NCBI GenBank assembly: GCA_030760725.1
Contig: JASWHV010000011.1
Coordinates: 19,741,501 to 19,805,500 of the forward strand
DNA length: 64,000 nucleotides
DNA from: Neostapfia colusana
Lineage: Eukaryota; Streptophyta; Magnoliopsida; Poales; Poaceae
Reading direction: 5' to 3'
Below the pieces are notes generated by a model. The model was not told where the DNA came from. It made no database searches and saw only the letters and a program-made list of their open reading frames with translations. Made by a program: the position numbers and the translations under genes. Positions 20,022 to 32,300 of the stretch are shown here, piece after piece. Each line of letters opens with the position of its first letter. Position 1 is the first letter of the stretch.

Positions 20022-21752
20022 TCTGCAATTGCACGAGTTCATTATCAGCTCAACACTATCACTTGATTTATTCCATAAACAAAGTAGTGCAACAATGAGA
20101 ATGAAATCTTAACATGTAAGCAAAATGATTTAAGCGCAAACTGATGTAGCTAACCGTCAGGATTTAAAAGCAGATTGACCGGTCCTTAAACAAACCAGAT
20201 TTCGATCCAGTTAAAAGCATTTTTCATACTCATGTTGAATACCAAAGTTAAAGTTAACTTCAATATCTTTCCAACGAGTATCCAAATGCCTTCGTATCAC
20301 TTCTGGATCAAAAGTTATGATTTCGCAAAGTTGACAGACTTTCTGGATAAAATTTGCCAGCATCTCCTTTGTATGTGGCTGATTTTATCACAGTTGTGTA
20401 TGAAAAATACAACAAGAATCTGAACAACCCTTGCACTACAACAAAGTTGCATATCTCATAACCTTTCCAACGGTGTATCACAGGCTCCTTAGGGATTTTT
20501 TTCTATAGGACGTTATGGCTTAAAAACAGAAAGGTCCCGAGAGGTTTTTGCTACTGTCCTGGTCCTGAACAGTTTGCCTTCAACTGGACTTTTTACCAAC
20601 TTAACTTATGATTTTGCTCTGGAGGTCTACAATAAAGTTGTAGAGCACTTGAAAATCTTTCCAGAACTGTATCATATACATTAATTGGTAAAAGCTACTC
20701 AGAGTTATGCTCTGTAAAAGTCCAGCAAAAGTTTCTGCCAGAAACAGAGCACTCTGTTTTTGAAATCTTTAACACCTAGACACTTTCTCATTTGAATCTT
20801 AGCTCAAAATAAGAGTTCAGTAACTAATATTTGTCTCAAACTTCCATTTTTAATTGAAAGTTAGCTCATGAATCATTGCTCAGTAGGGAAGAGGTTATTA
20901 AGTTCAGTACGGTGTCGAGGCACCGTAAGAAACATGTCGGTACTACGTTACCTCACCAAAAGAAAATCCTACCCGGATTATACCGGCATATACGTATAAT
21001 CAGTGGCACTAAGATGGTCTCTCGCACACGTGCACTACACGGGATACGTACGTGGTTAATACCTGCAGAAAAACACTCAATAGTGGTGCACTCAAAGGTT
21101 GTTTCATTTCAGGCAGTTCCATATTTAAAAGTAAATACAAACGCCCGTATCATTGCCATACGGCCGTCCTTGAGTTAAGTCACGTCTCAAGGTACATGAT
21201 CGTGTTTCAACACCACACGACGGGGAACCTGAGTATACCATGAACGGGTCGTCACGGTTGGGAATGTTATCAACCCAACAGATACCACCTACTGCCCTGC
21301 AGGGCACGCCGATGGCAAGCACTGCGTATGTCCTCCTGGGCTACTCCCAAACGAACACACTCTCGCGTTACTGACCACGCGATGGGGTCTCCACTTATTT
21401 GCCTAATGCACGTTAGGGATCAGCATTTCATATGAACAAAGGAACATGAAGAGTTCAAGAGTTTCATATTAACATCTCACACCAAGCTGTGAGATCTAGC
21501 CCTGAACCACTTTCCTCGTCAGGGGAGCTAACTGAAATTGAACCGCTTTCGGTGGCGTTCCTTACCATGCTTACCTGACAGTAGGTGCGTCGTTATGTAA
21601 TAAAAATTTCAGAATTATAACAATTATGTTAGTGCTGCCACTTTAAGTAACTATACTACTATAGTCCTTATGTGGGCCTAATACCGTTTCATCACCGTAT
21701 CCTAAGTTTTTGTCGTAATATGATCCTTATTCCGTGTGCTATTACCAATGCG
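20022..21752 (-). other. G2 leader between PBS and gag
   Basis: No credible ORF and no accessory gene. A CAG (20023-20025) stands one base before the original gag ATG. Parts are related to the G1 and G3 leaders, but the PBS-proximal ~350 nt differ from the block those two share. Confidence 0.75.
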
Positions 21753-21764
21753 GCTCTGATACCA
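21753..21764 (-). other. G2 primer binding site
   Basis: The minus strand reads TGGTATCAGAGC, a full 12-nt match to the initiator tRNA-Met complement, with a GCG spacer after the LTR. Confidence 0.88.
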
Positions 21765-21832
21765 CGCTGTGAGGGCCCGCTGTCCCGATCACTCACGGAG
21801 ACGGGGCACCTCGCCCGGGAATCGCATTGGGT

Positions 21833-21853
21833 GGTGCCGTGCGATGCGGCACC
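21833..21853 (-). other. U5-end hairpin of G2
   Basis: GGTGCCG pairs with CGGCACC (7 bp), 65 nt from the LTR end. Confidence 0.6.
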
Positions 21854-22316
21854 CAACAGCACACATAATAAAGCATCATATTACATAAATCATGCGGAAG
21901 CTTACAAAGTGTAAATGTTTCAAATATTTCTGAAAATAATCTACAGCGGAAGACTATTACAACTCACGCCTCATACCTATGCTAAGCAACAGAGAAGGTG
22001 TCCAGCCCGCGGACCCTTCTCGCTAGCAACACTATCACAATAGCAGCGGCAAGGGTTGCCATGAGTTCACCACTCGGAGAGCTCCGAGTCTCATCGGACA
22101 CCCGTACATATCAGCGTACAGTTATTACCTGCAAAACAACTTATGCAGTATCTGTGAGCACGAAGCTCAGCAAGACTGACCCGTCACCCTAGTCATGAAA
22201 CTCTACATGATGAAAATAGAGGGCTGATGATAGAAATTTGCACAAACGATGAACTTGAGCTAAAGGAGGGTCCTTACTTCAAGTTTTAAGCAACTTTTAT
22301 AGCCCTCGTGCAACTT

Positions 22317-22361
22317 ACATCGAGAGTCCACAATCAAACAAGAAACGCTTCATCTCGATGT
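22317..22361 (-). other. Invariant-loop hairpin of G2, copy a
   Basis: ACATCGAGA (22317-22325) pairs perfectly with TCTCGATGT (22353-22361) around a 27-nt loop with CAATCAAACAAGAAACGC. Confidence 0.7.
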
Positions 22362-22427
22362 CACTTGCCCGAGGTGAAAGTAACTTTAATGAGCTATCCT
22401 AGACTCATACTGACCTTGCGCCATCAA

Positions 22428-22470
22428 CGTCGAGACTCCACAATCAGACAAGAAACGCTTTGCCTCGACG
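22428..22470 (-). other. Invariant-loop hairpin of G2, copy b
   Basis: CGTCGAG (22428-22434) pairs with CTCGACG (22464-22470). The loop has CAATCAGACAAGAAACGC, one base changed from copy a. It lies 111 bp from copy a. Confidence 0.6.
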
Positions 22471-22622
22471 CTACTAGCCCAAGGTGGAAATTAAATTTAG
22501 TGAAGTGTTGATCGTTCCTCATCTCCATTATGAGGATTACTCACGAAGCCTTTTAAATGTATCCCAGTTTATTTCTACGTCACAACTCAGTGTACAAGTA
22601 TGCTCACTACCACGAGCGACGG

Positions 22623-22634
22623 TGATTGCAATCA
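22623..22634 (-). other. 12-nt palindrome of G2 U5 (TGATTGCAATCA)
   Basis: Follows GACGG, as in G1, G3 and G4. Its distance from the LTR end (855 nt) matches the other subfamilies once the 111-bp duplication is subtracted. Confidence 0.65.
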
Positions 22635-24993
22635 AAAACACCCGGCTGACACGACACGTACGCCCGTACTCGACGTTGCACACTGCAACGTCACTGACGC
22701 CGTACGTGGCAACCTTTCACACGACACCCAAATGTCGAACCGGTCCCACCGACTGGGATTAAGTCTCTCTACGGAAAACCCTCGTAGAGCCGACTTCTCT
22801 ATCCTTTCAGCATCGGCATCAGACGGTGAGGTATGCCTCGACACCCAGGTTAACATGTTACATCGGTTTTCTGGGTCCCATATAGCCAGTATGCATCCGG
22901 TACACATCTCAAACTTGTCCAGCGGGGCCGCACACGAGAACGGGCCTTAATCGACACAGACATAGACTAGGCTCACAGGACCACGTCCTTGACCTTTCAT
23001 CCACTGCCCGGTCTCCATTCCCAACTATGAGGATCAATTCCCAACTCTTCCGATTGATCCCCCTTAACCCCGTTTCACGAGTAGGAATCTACCCACTCGA
23101 GTTTTTGCTTCTTTTAATCCACTTTGTTAACTTGAGATCATCAGTTATAATCAATTGATAACCTATTCTACATTTAAACTCCATGGTTTTCTGGGTCATG
23201 CATTTGGGGCTTCATACCATCTAGACTTAATGCAATAAACAAATTACTAGACCAAGTAAAGTGAATACAAATAAAAGCTTGTAAATTTAGATGCAAACCG
23301 GGGCTTGCCTTTGTTTTGCAGATTCAGTTAGTGAAGATCACTCGGCTTGATCAAGTGCTGTCCTCGTTCCTTGATCTCCCTCCGATGACTTGAAGTCCTT
23401 CACGTAGATGCTACACGTAATGCATATGCACAATTGTTTAATTGTAAAGACTTTGATACAAGTTCCTATAACATGTTTTTAAAAACTGGAACTCTGGTTA
23501 AGAATTTAAAATGATACTGGTGCTAGTGGTTTAGGTTTGGATCTAAACACATGATTAGTGCTAGGTGGTTTCCCCCTCTTCTATATTGATCACCTTAAGA
23601 GGTTAAACAGCACTGGGGTGATCCAGAGCTCCAATGGAGCTGAGCATTTTCATGTGAGTTCCTTGTCACAAAAAAACCATCTGGACCAAAAATTTGCACT
23701 TTTCATTGAGTGGTTTGTTCAGAATAATTTTCTAAGAAATTAAGCAAAGAAGAATTAATTCTGAGATCACACCCATGTTCATGCCAAACTTAGTGAACTA
23801 CAATTTCAATTATATCTCATAGAGTTTGCGTGAATTTTCCTAGCATTTTTGGAGCTAATATTTGCCAAGAACTGTTTTTTCCAAGTCTTGGAAAATTCTC
23901 TGAAAAAGGTTTCTGCATTCAATTGAACACAGCATCTTCAAAGCTGAATTGCTCTGATCAAATCATCTCCAATTGATCTGAAATTTTTAAAGGGGTTCAC
24001 TAATACCCTAAATACTATTATGGCAAAATTTTAGGATTTTTGGATTTGCCAAACTCCCTCTAAAATTCTTTTGCTGAAAGTCTTTAAAGAATTTTCCAGA
24101 ATTAAATAATGAGTTTCATACAATTTGGGTTGTAGATTTGGACAGAGCTGTTCCATATGAATCCAACCCAATTTGAATCACTAAATTTGGGTCTTCCTAA
24201 CAAGAGTTATGAGGTTCTAAAGTTTGGGGAAAAATTCTGAAATTGAACTCTGTTTATTTTCCAATTTTCAGAGACATAAAGAATTAACACCACATTTGGC
24301 CAAGCAAATGAGGTCCAATGCTTCTGAAAATTTTACTGTAGTTCAGGTATGTTTGGAGGAATCTCCTGCCCAAATTTGTGGATTTTCAAATACACAGAAC
24401 TCCTGGAAGAATTCACACAAAATTTTCCTTCTATAAATTAATGAGCCAAAACCAGGGATTTTCATAAATATTGGGCTGTACCCCGGGATAGTACTATTTG
24501 AGAGGAATCCAACAAAATTTATTTCACTATTTTTGGAGCTTCCTACACCATGTTATGCATTTTACAAGTTTGAACAACTCTCTGTTTGATTTTTAAACAG
24601 AACAGTCACACGTGGGGCCCACGGGTCAGGTGCTTCTTCAACCTCCCGCCAGAGCCCGCCGATGCACACCGGCAGAAAACTTGGCATGGCTCGTTCCCTC
24701 TCATTTCTCCACCAAATGAGCTCCGGTTTCGCCCTACATGTTCCTGGGAACGTGGCGCAGCTGCCGGGCAAGGTTTCCCCGCGTGAAAACGGCTGTAGGT
24801 GGGTCGGCACCGGCGGGGCGGCTCCGGAGCTCGACATGGACGCGTTCCCGCGTGTCCAAGGCATCTCCCGGCGAGATACGATGTCCTACAGCAACCCTAT
24901 GGGTCTAGTAACACGGAACGGAGATCAAATCGTTCAGAACATGGCTGCAAACTAGTCGTCACCGTGGACCGTGGCAGTTTTGGCCGCCGGCGA

Positions 24994-24998
24994 CGATT
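24994..24998. repeat. Target site duplication of G3 (CGATT), left copy
   Basis: CGATT at 24994-24998 and 39621-39625 flank G3 exactly. The G2 3' LTR has a single GATT at the equivalent place (about 14319). Confidence 0.93.
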
Positions 24999-25051
24999 TG
25001 ACGCGACCCGCTCAACCGAGACAGGCCACTCGCCCGGGAATCGCATTGGGT

Positions 25052-25072
25052 GGTGCCGTGTTGTGCGGCACC
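25052..25072 (-). other. U5-end hairpin, G3 3' LTR
   Basis: GGTGCCG pairs with CGGCACC, 53 nt from the LTR end. Confidence 0.6.
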
Positions 25073-25534
25073 CAACAGCACACATATGAGGAACAATGTA
25101 TTACATAAAACAATAGCGGAAGCTCACAAGTTTTTCTTTGTAAATACTTTACATCAAGTAACTACAGCGGAAGTCTATACCAACTCGCGTCGAATAACTA
25201 AGAGCACTCGAGATGAAGTCCAGCCCGTGGACTTCTCTCGCTAGCAACACGAAGACAAGCAGCAGCGGCTGGGTTCTCCATGTGTTACCTGACTCGGGAG
25301 TCCCCGAGTCTCACCGGACAACCTTCTTTTCAGCATCGTTGTTAACCTGCAAAATCACTTATATAGCAAGCGTGAGCACATAGGCTCAGCAAGTCTGACC
25401 CGTCTCTCCTAAGCAAGAAACTCTACATGCACGACGGTTGCAATTGGGTTGGCTAGATTTGCATAAAGGACTCGCCTAAAGTCGATCCTTAACTTTCAGA
25501 TTTTAAGCCTTATTGTGCAAACCTTGAGCCGAAA

Positions 25535-25581
25535 AGCATCGCAACTCCACAATCAAACAAGAAACGCTTTGTTGCGATGCT
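25535..25581 (-). other. Invariant-loop hairpin, G3 3' LTR
   Basis: An 11-bp perfect stem (AGCATCGCAAC with GTTGCGATGCT) around a 25-nt loop with CAATCAAACAAGAAACGC, 536 nt from the LTR end. Confidence 0.72.
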
Positions 25582-25745
25582 CCTTGCACAAAGTGAAAGT
25601 AAACTTTAATGAGCCTATCTCTAATTCAATCATGGTTCCAATACAAGTTATAGCACAACCTTATCAAGTTCAAAGATAAACAATTCCAGTTGTTACTACG
25701 TCAAGACGCAGTGGGCAAGTATGCTCATATGACCGCGAGCGACGG

Positions 25746-25757
25746 TGATTCGAATCA
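25746..25757 (-). other. 12-nt palindrome, G3 3' LTR (TGATTCGAATCA)
   Basis: Follows GACGG, 747 nt from the LTR end. Confidence 0.65.
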
Positions 25758-26233
25758 GTACACGCCCGGACTACACGACACGTACACCCGTACTCCGAGT
25801 TGCCAGCAGCAACCTCGACTGACGTTGTACGCGGCCACCTTTCCCAAGATCTTCCACATTGGACGCAGTCCAACTGCCCCGAGTACGCAAGCTCCCTCAA
25901 GGTACATACCCGCTGTGGTATGTTCTTGAGCGAGGTACCTCCTGCTACCCTGACGCCGAAAGCCTAAGGCAGTTGGAAAAGTTCCACTATGGATCTCCCA
26001 AGGTACATCGGTTTCCTGGGTCCCATATAGCCAGTATGCGCCCGGTACACAACTCAAACTTGTCCAACAGGGCCAAGCACGGACGGGCCTTAACTGACAC
26101 AGGCAGGGCTATGCACGCACGGCCTGCAACCTGCTGCATCTAAACCTCCCTGCCCGGTCTCCATTTCTTATGTGTGAACTTTCCTCATCTTTTCTAATTC
26201 GGACCCGTTCCGAGTAAACCAGCCCTAAACTCG

Positions 26234-26254
26234 CGAGTAGATTCCAACTACTCG
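26234..26254 (-). other. CGAGTAG/CTACTCG hairpin, G3 3' LTR
   Basis: A 7-bp perfect stem with loop ATTCCAA, about 1.24 kb from the LTR end. Confidence 0.55.
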
Positions 26255-29253
26255 TCTTCTACCGGACCTTTCCTACTAACATTAGCGTAGCCAAATTCCC
26301 TCGGTGAGTTGCTATTCTACCCTTTCTCTCTTAGGTGTTTCTGGTCATGCAAGTGGGGTTTTCAATATCATCTAGACGTAATGCAATCAATGATGCAAAG
26401 CTATGATCTATACAAATAAAAATGCTTTATAAAGCGGTTCAAATGCAAACCATGGCTTGCTTGTTTTTCAGGTGACTACTGTTACAATCAGTTAGTGATG
26501 ATCACTTGGAGCTTGATCACTTGTTTTCCTCCCTCCTTGATCTTCACTTCATGTCCTTCTCACCTTCTTCACGTATATGCTACACGATATGATCATGCAT
26601 ATGTATTTAATTGAAAAGCTTTTCCTCATAAGATCTAATGACAGTTTTTATAACTGGAACTCTGTTTCAGAATTTAAAATGACACTGGTGCTAGTTGTTT
26701 GGGTTGGGCTTAAACACTAAGATCAATTATTAAGTGCTTTTCCCACTTAAGTGTTGATCACCTTAAGAGATCACACATGACAGTGTTGATCCAGAGCTCT
26801 AATGGAGCTGAAACTTTTCATGTGAGTTCCTTGTCACAAGAAAGTCCTCTGGACCAAAACTTAGCACTTTTCATGGAGTGGTTTATTCAGAATAATTCTC
26901 TAAGTCTTTAGTCAAAGATGAATTAATTCTGAGGTAACATCCATGTTCATGTCAAACTCAGTGAACCACAATTTCAATTATAGTTCATAGAGTCTACATG
27001 AATTTTTCCTAGGATTTTTGGAGCTAAGAATTTCCCAGAACTGAATTTACAAGTTTTGGAAATTCTCTGAAAATGTTTTCTGTATTCATTTGAATACAGG
27101 AACTTACAATCTGAATTACCCTGATCAATTCAACTCCAAATGAGCTGAAACTTTTACAGGAGTCTAATAACACCCAATAGATTATTCTGGCAAAATTTGA
27201 GGATTTTTGGATAAATCAAACTCCCTCTAAAATTCTTTTGCTGAAAAGCTTTAAAGAATTTTCCAGAATTAAATAAAGACTTTCATACAAATTGGGTTCC
27301 ATATTTGGATAGAGTTTGTCAATCTGAATCTAACCCAATTTGAATCACTAAATTTGGAGGTTCCTAGCAAAAGTTATGCTCTTCTAAAGTTTGGGGGAAA
27401 ATCTGGGATTTGAATAAATCCGTGAAATGTTTAAACTGACTGTGGGGCCACGGGGCACGTGTCAGTCACGGGGAGCGCGCCACACGGGGTCACAGGGTCA
27501 TTTCCCGCGCTGTTGCAAACGATCCCGCACCACAGAATATCCAGCCCGCTCCCCTGAGCCGCTGACAGGCGGGACCGGCGAGGTCGTCTTCAACCTCCCG
27601 CTCCCGCGCGACCCCGCCGGCGGGCTCGCCGGAGAAGCTCTGGAATCAGTCGTCTGGCCACCTCTGTCGATGAAACTTGCCGCCAGCCCCTATTTCAACG
27701 TGAGGAACACGCTGGTGGGGTTTGCTCGAGCCGGTAGGGCTCCCAAACTAGCCCGCGACGGCGCAACGGTTCGGACGAAGTCCGGCGACGTCGCCCCGAC
27801 GCCCTAAGCCTTCTAGGCTTCGGTTTCCAAGCTCTAGAGCACCAGCGGACGCTAGGGATCACCGAAGTGGAAAGGAGATGGCTCGGAGAGGGCTCTAGCT
27901 TAGGGTTCACCGTGCACCCGCATCTTCCCGCCATGGCCGCCTTCGGAAAGCTTGAAGTTGCACCGTGCACAGGGTGTTTCATGCGAGGTTTCAAAAGAGA
28001 ACTGGTGCGCCTACATGTCTAGCCGGTGTGTGCGAAGTCTCGTGGTGTCTAAACAACAATTGATCGGGAATTTTACAGAATCATACCGGAAGGTTGGTTT
28101 TCACCGGCCGGAGAGGATCTTCAAAATTCGCCGTCGAGAGGCCGAGGCAGGCTCTGTGCGTCGGGTGGAAGCTGCACGGAGCTCTTGCGCGTCAAAAAGT
28201 GGCCTCGCTTGGTCGTGAAACTTTCTGGAGGAGGCTGTCCACAGGAGCACGTCGCCGCCGGGGTGTTCGGCCGCCGCGGAAACTCAAGGTTCTCGGCGTA
28301 GAGGGCACGAACACACTGGGTGATGGCTCGAGGAGGTCGTGGGGACGATGGCGGTGTTGTTTTTCTGCTCAGAGGCGCTGCTCACTTGCTCTGCTCGAGT
28401 ACCCGAGCGAACGAAGAAGAGCGGCCGTGTTTCTGTATCTCGGTGCGAGGAAGAGAGGAAACACGCCGTGGCTTCGGTTAAGAGGCGGGAGAGGCGGTAG
28501 CCACCGACGTCCAGCAGTTCTCCAGCGCGAAGAACCCAGCATGAGGTGGAGGCGTCGGCCGAGCTCGGTATCGAGCGGAGGGGAGGCGGCTTCAGCCGTT
28601 GCTTCGTGTGGGTGTAACTCAAATGAAGACTGTGGAATTCAGATCTTTTGAAATTTCAGTGCTCCCAATGACATGTGGGTCCCACATGTCAGTCCTCCTT
28701 ATCCCCTCTAAAATATCTCCCCAATTTGAATATTGATGGAATTCAATTGTGGAAGTTTAAATCTGATATGGATTTGGATAATTGGGCAAGTTTCATCCAA
28801 ATTCAAACATGCATTTGAATTCTTTGTCTTTTAAAGTCCATTTTGCAAAATGGGTTGCAAATCATTTCCATAAATCATGAAACTTTGCACACCCCCTAAT
28901 TTGGACTCAAGGAATCCAAATATGAAATCTGATTTTTTATTTTGGCTGTTGCAAATGAGATTTGTAGCACAACAGTTTGGAAATTCCTAGTGTTACTCTC
29001 ATTTGAATTTTGAGTTTGAACAATTGTTCTAAATATGATTTTTGCTTTCTCACACATATGGGGACTTCCCATCTTTGTTTTAGACCCCTCTAGGGTTCCA
29101 AGTTCTCCAATGAACATTTGACTTGTGTGAAGAAAGCCCTCATGTGTGTTATCACATGTGGGAAAAGTTTTAACAAGTCCCAAATTTCATACACATGAAA
29201 CAAAACTTTGCAAACAAGTGTTTCTTTGTATTCATAATTTTGGGACCTTTACA

Positions 29254-29270
29254 TTCCTCCCCCCTTAAAA
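29254..29270 (-). other. G3 polypurine tract
   Basis: A minus-strand purine run (TTTTAAGGGGGGAGGAA) abutting the 3' LTR. Confidence 0.87.
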
Positions 29271-29271
29271 G

Positions 29272-29290
29272 GAATCTCGTCCCGAGATTC
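29272..29290 (-). other. Palindrome next to the G3 PPT
   Basis: GAATCTCG and CGAGATTC around TCC, an 8-bp perfect inverted repeat. Confidence 0.75.
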
Positions 29291-29323
29291 AAAGGAAGAC
29301 GAGGTGGGAGGTAATTACAAGGT

Positions 29324-32300
29324 TTATGACAAAAGCTCCGGATAATTCTTGTGGATGTAATCTTCGGTTTCCCACATCGCCTCTTCCGGGGTATGATTAC
29401 TCCACAGGACTTTGTAAAATTGCAAAGTCCGGTTCCTGGTGGTCCGGGTCTTTTCGTCGATAATCCGAATAGGTTGCTCGACGTAGCTGAGATCCGGCTT
29501 CAACTCGTCGATGTCTTCGGTGCGGATGGTAGCTGTAAACTTGAGACACTTCCGCAGCTGGGATACGTGAAATATGTCGTGAATACCGGCAAGGCTTGCC
29601 GGTAGTTCCAGCCGGTAGGCTATGTTTCCGCACTTCTCCGTTATAGCAAACGGACCGATGAATCGGGGAGCAAGTTTCCCCTTGACACCGAACCGGTCAA
29701 TCCCCTTCATCGGAGACACACGAAGATACACGTGCTCTCCGACTTCGAAATGCAGCGGTCGACGTCTCTGGTCCGCGTAGCTCTTTTGATGAGATTGGGC
29801 AGCTTTGAGGTTCTCTTGTATTATCCGAACTCTCTCTTCGGCTTCATTGACAAGATCAACCCCGAATGTTACTCGTTCACCGGATTCGCACCAGTTCAAT
29901 GGTGTACGGCACTTCCGGCCGTATAGAGCTTCATATGGTGCCATCTTGATGCTCGTCTGATATCCGTTGTTGTACGAGAACTCCGCCAGCGGTAAGTGAT
30001 CATCCCAGCTCTTACCGTGGTGGATGGCACATGCTCTCAGCATATCCTCTAGTATTTGATTCACCCTCTCAGTTTGCCCATCGGTTTGAGGGTGATATGC
30101 AGAACTTCTAATCAACTTTGTCCCCAAGGATGCATGTAGCTGCTCCCAGAAACGGGCTACGAATAGCGATCCTCTATCTGACACAATTGTGCGGGGAACT
30201 CCATGTAAGCACAAGATCCGTGCTATGTACAGCTCTGCATACTGCTTTGCGTTGTACCTAGTATGCACAGGGATGAAATGTGCTGATTTGGTTAACCGGT
30301 CCATGATTACCCAAATTGAATCATGGTTGTGGGAGGTCATCGGCAACCCGACGATGAAGTCCATACTCAAGTCTTCCCACTTCCATGACGGTACTTGCAA
30401 TGGCTGCAACAGGCCTGACTTCTTCATATGGTCGGCCTTGACTCTTCGACACGTATCACACTCTGAAACGTATTTTGCAACTTCACGTTTCATACGTGTC
30501 CACCAAAACTTCTTCCGGAGATCTTGGTACATTTTATTACTGCCGGGATGAATGGAAAATTTGGACAAATGAGCTTCATCCAAAATTTTCTTCCGTAGTC
30601 CCATATCCCGGGGTACTACAATCCGGTCGTTAAACCACAAAGTACCCTCATCGTCCTTCCGGAAGCACTTCATTTCTCCGTTGTCTATCCTCCGCCGTAT
30701 GTGAGACATACCCTTGTCTTTTCGTTGAGCTTCCATGATCTCCTCTCGGATAGTAGGAATGAGAGCGAGATTATAGAGAGCTCCATACGGGATGACACGG
30801 AGGCTTGGTTCTTTATCATCCATTTCAGCAATAGTTAGGTGATGGATATGCGCCTTACGACTAAGCGCATCGGCGACCACATTCCCCTTTCCTGGATGAT
30901 AATGAATCTCTATTTCACAATCCTTAATGAGCTCTAGCCATCTTCGTTGCCTCATGTTCAATTCTTTCTGAGTGAAGATGTACTTCAAGCTCTTGTGGTC
31001 GGTGTAGAGGTGTACAAGATTTCCGAGCAAGTAATGCCTCCACATCTTCAAAGCAAGGACCACGGCAGCTAACTCAAGATCATGAGTTGGATAATGCTGC
31101 TCGTGAGTTCTGAGTTGACGAGATCCATAAGCAACCACTCGTCTTTCTTGCATCAGCACGCAGCCAAGACCGATGCCAGATGCATCGCAATAAACGTCGA
31201 ATGGCTTCGTTGTATCCGGCTGAGCAAGAACTGGGGCTGTTGTGAGATGCTTCACTAAGGTCTTGAAAGCTTGTTCACACGCAGCACCCCACACAAATCT
31301 GGTATTCTTCTTTAATAATTCTGTCATCGGTTTAGCAATCTTGGAAAAACTCGGAATAAACCTCCGGTAGTAACCCGCTAAACCGAGGAAGCTTCGGATT
31401 TCATGTACTGACTTTGGTGACTCCCATTTCTGCACTTGGATAATCTTACTCAGATCTACAGGGATGCCCTCCGCTGAAATGATGTGTCCGAGAAAAGGTA
31501 CTTGATTAATCCAGAATTCACACTTGCTGAATTTTGCATAGAGCTGATGATCTGGCAATCTTTGTAGCACAATATGCAGATGTTCAGCATGTTCTTCCTC
31601 TGACTTGGAGTACACCAAGATATCGTCGATGAAAACAACGACGAATTTATCCAACTCCGGCATGAACACTGAATTCATCAGGTACATAAAGTGTGCCGGG
31701 GCGTTGGTCAAACCAAAAGACATAACGAGATACTCATACAGCCCGTATCTCGTTGAGAATGCCGTCTTCGGAATATCTTCTGCCCGGATTTTAATCCCGT
31801 GATATCCGGACCGAAGATCCATCTTCGAAAATACCTTCGCACCCACTAATTGATCGAAGAGCATATCAATGCGAGGTAGTGGATACTTGTTCTTGATGGT
31901 AACGGCGTTCAAAGGACGATAATCAACACAAAGCCGTAGTGTTTCGTCCTTCTTCTTGACAAACAATGCTGAACAACCCCAAGGTGACGAACTTGGTCGT
32001 ATAAAGCCCTTACTCATTAGGTCATTCAGCTGTGTCTTCAATTCTGCCAGTTCATTGGGTGCCATCTTGTACGGCCTTTGTGATATCGGGGTCGTTCCCG
32101 GTATAAGTTCAATCTTGAACTCAACGTCTCGTTCGGGCGGCATGCCCGGTAAATCTTCGGGAAACACATCCGGATACTCACGTACCACCGGAATGTCCTC
32201 TATCTTAACAGCTTCCGTGTGGTTCACTGTGGCAATCTGCTGCCGTCTGGCGCCCAGAACTAATATGTGAAGACCGTGCTGTGGGGAGTTGAGCTCAACG

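Larger units (their letters stand above)
21768..24998 (-). repeat. G2 5' LTR, segment before the G3 insertion
   Basis: Begins TGTGAGGGCC beside the PBS. It is interrupted at 24998 and continues at 39626. The total LTR is about 4.35 kb. It contains a ~111-bp tandem duplication carrying the invariant-loop hairpin (22317-22470). No gene. Confidence 0.9.
24999..29253 (-). repeat. G3 3' LTR, complete
   Basis: TGACGCGACC ... CCTTTACA on the plus strand. The GC-rich part near 27430-28650 gives several ORF-like frames that recur in the other LTR and resemble no protein I know. No gene. Confidence 0.93.

Noticed and set aside
27427..28651. ORFs of 126 and 185 aa in a GC-rich region, repeated at 37785-38859
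   Set aside because: They lie in the two LTRs of G3, in the sense opposite to the element, show no domain, and the second differs in length between the copies. They are chance frames in GC-rich LTR.
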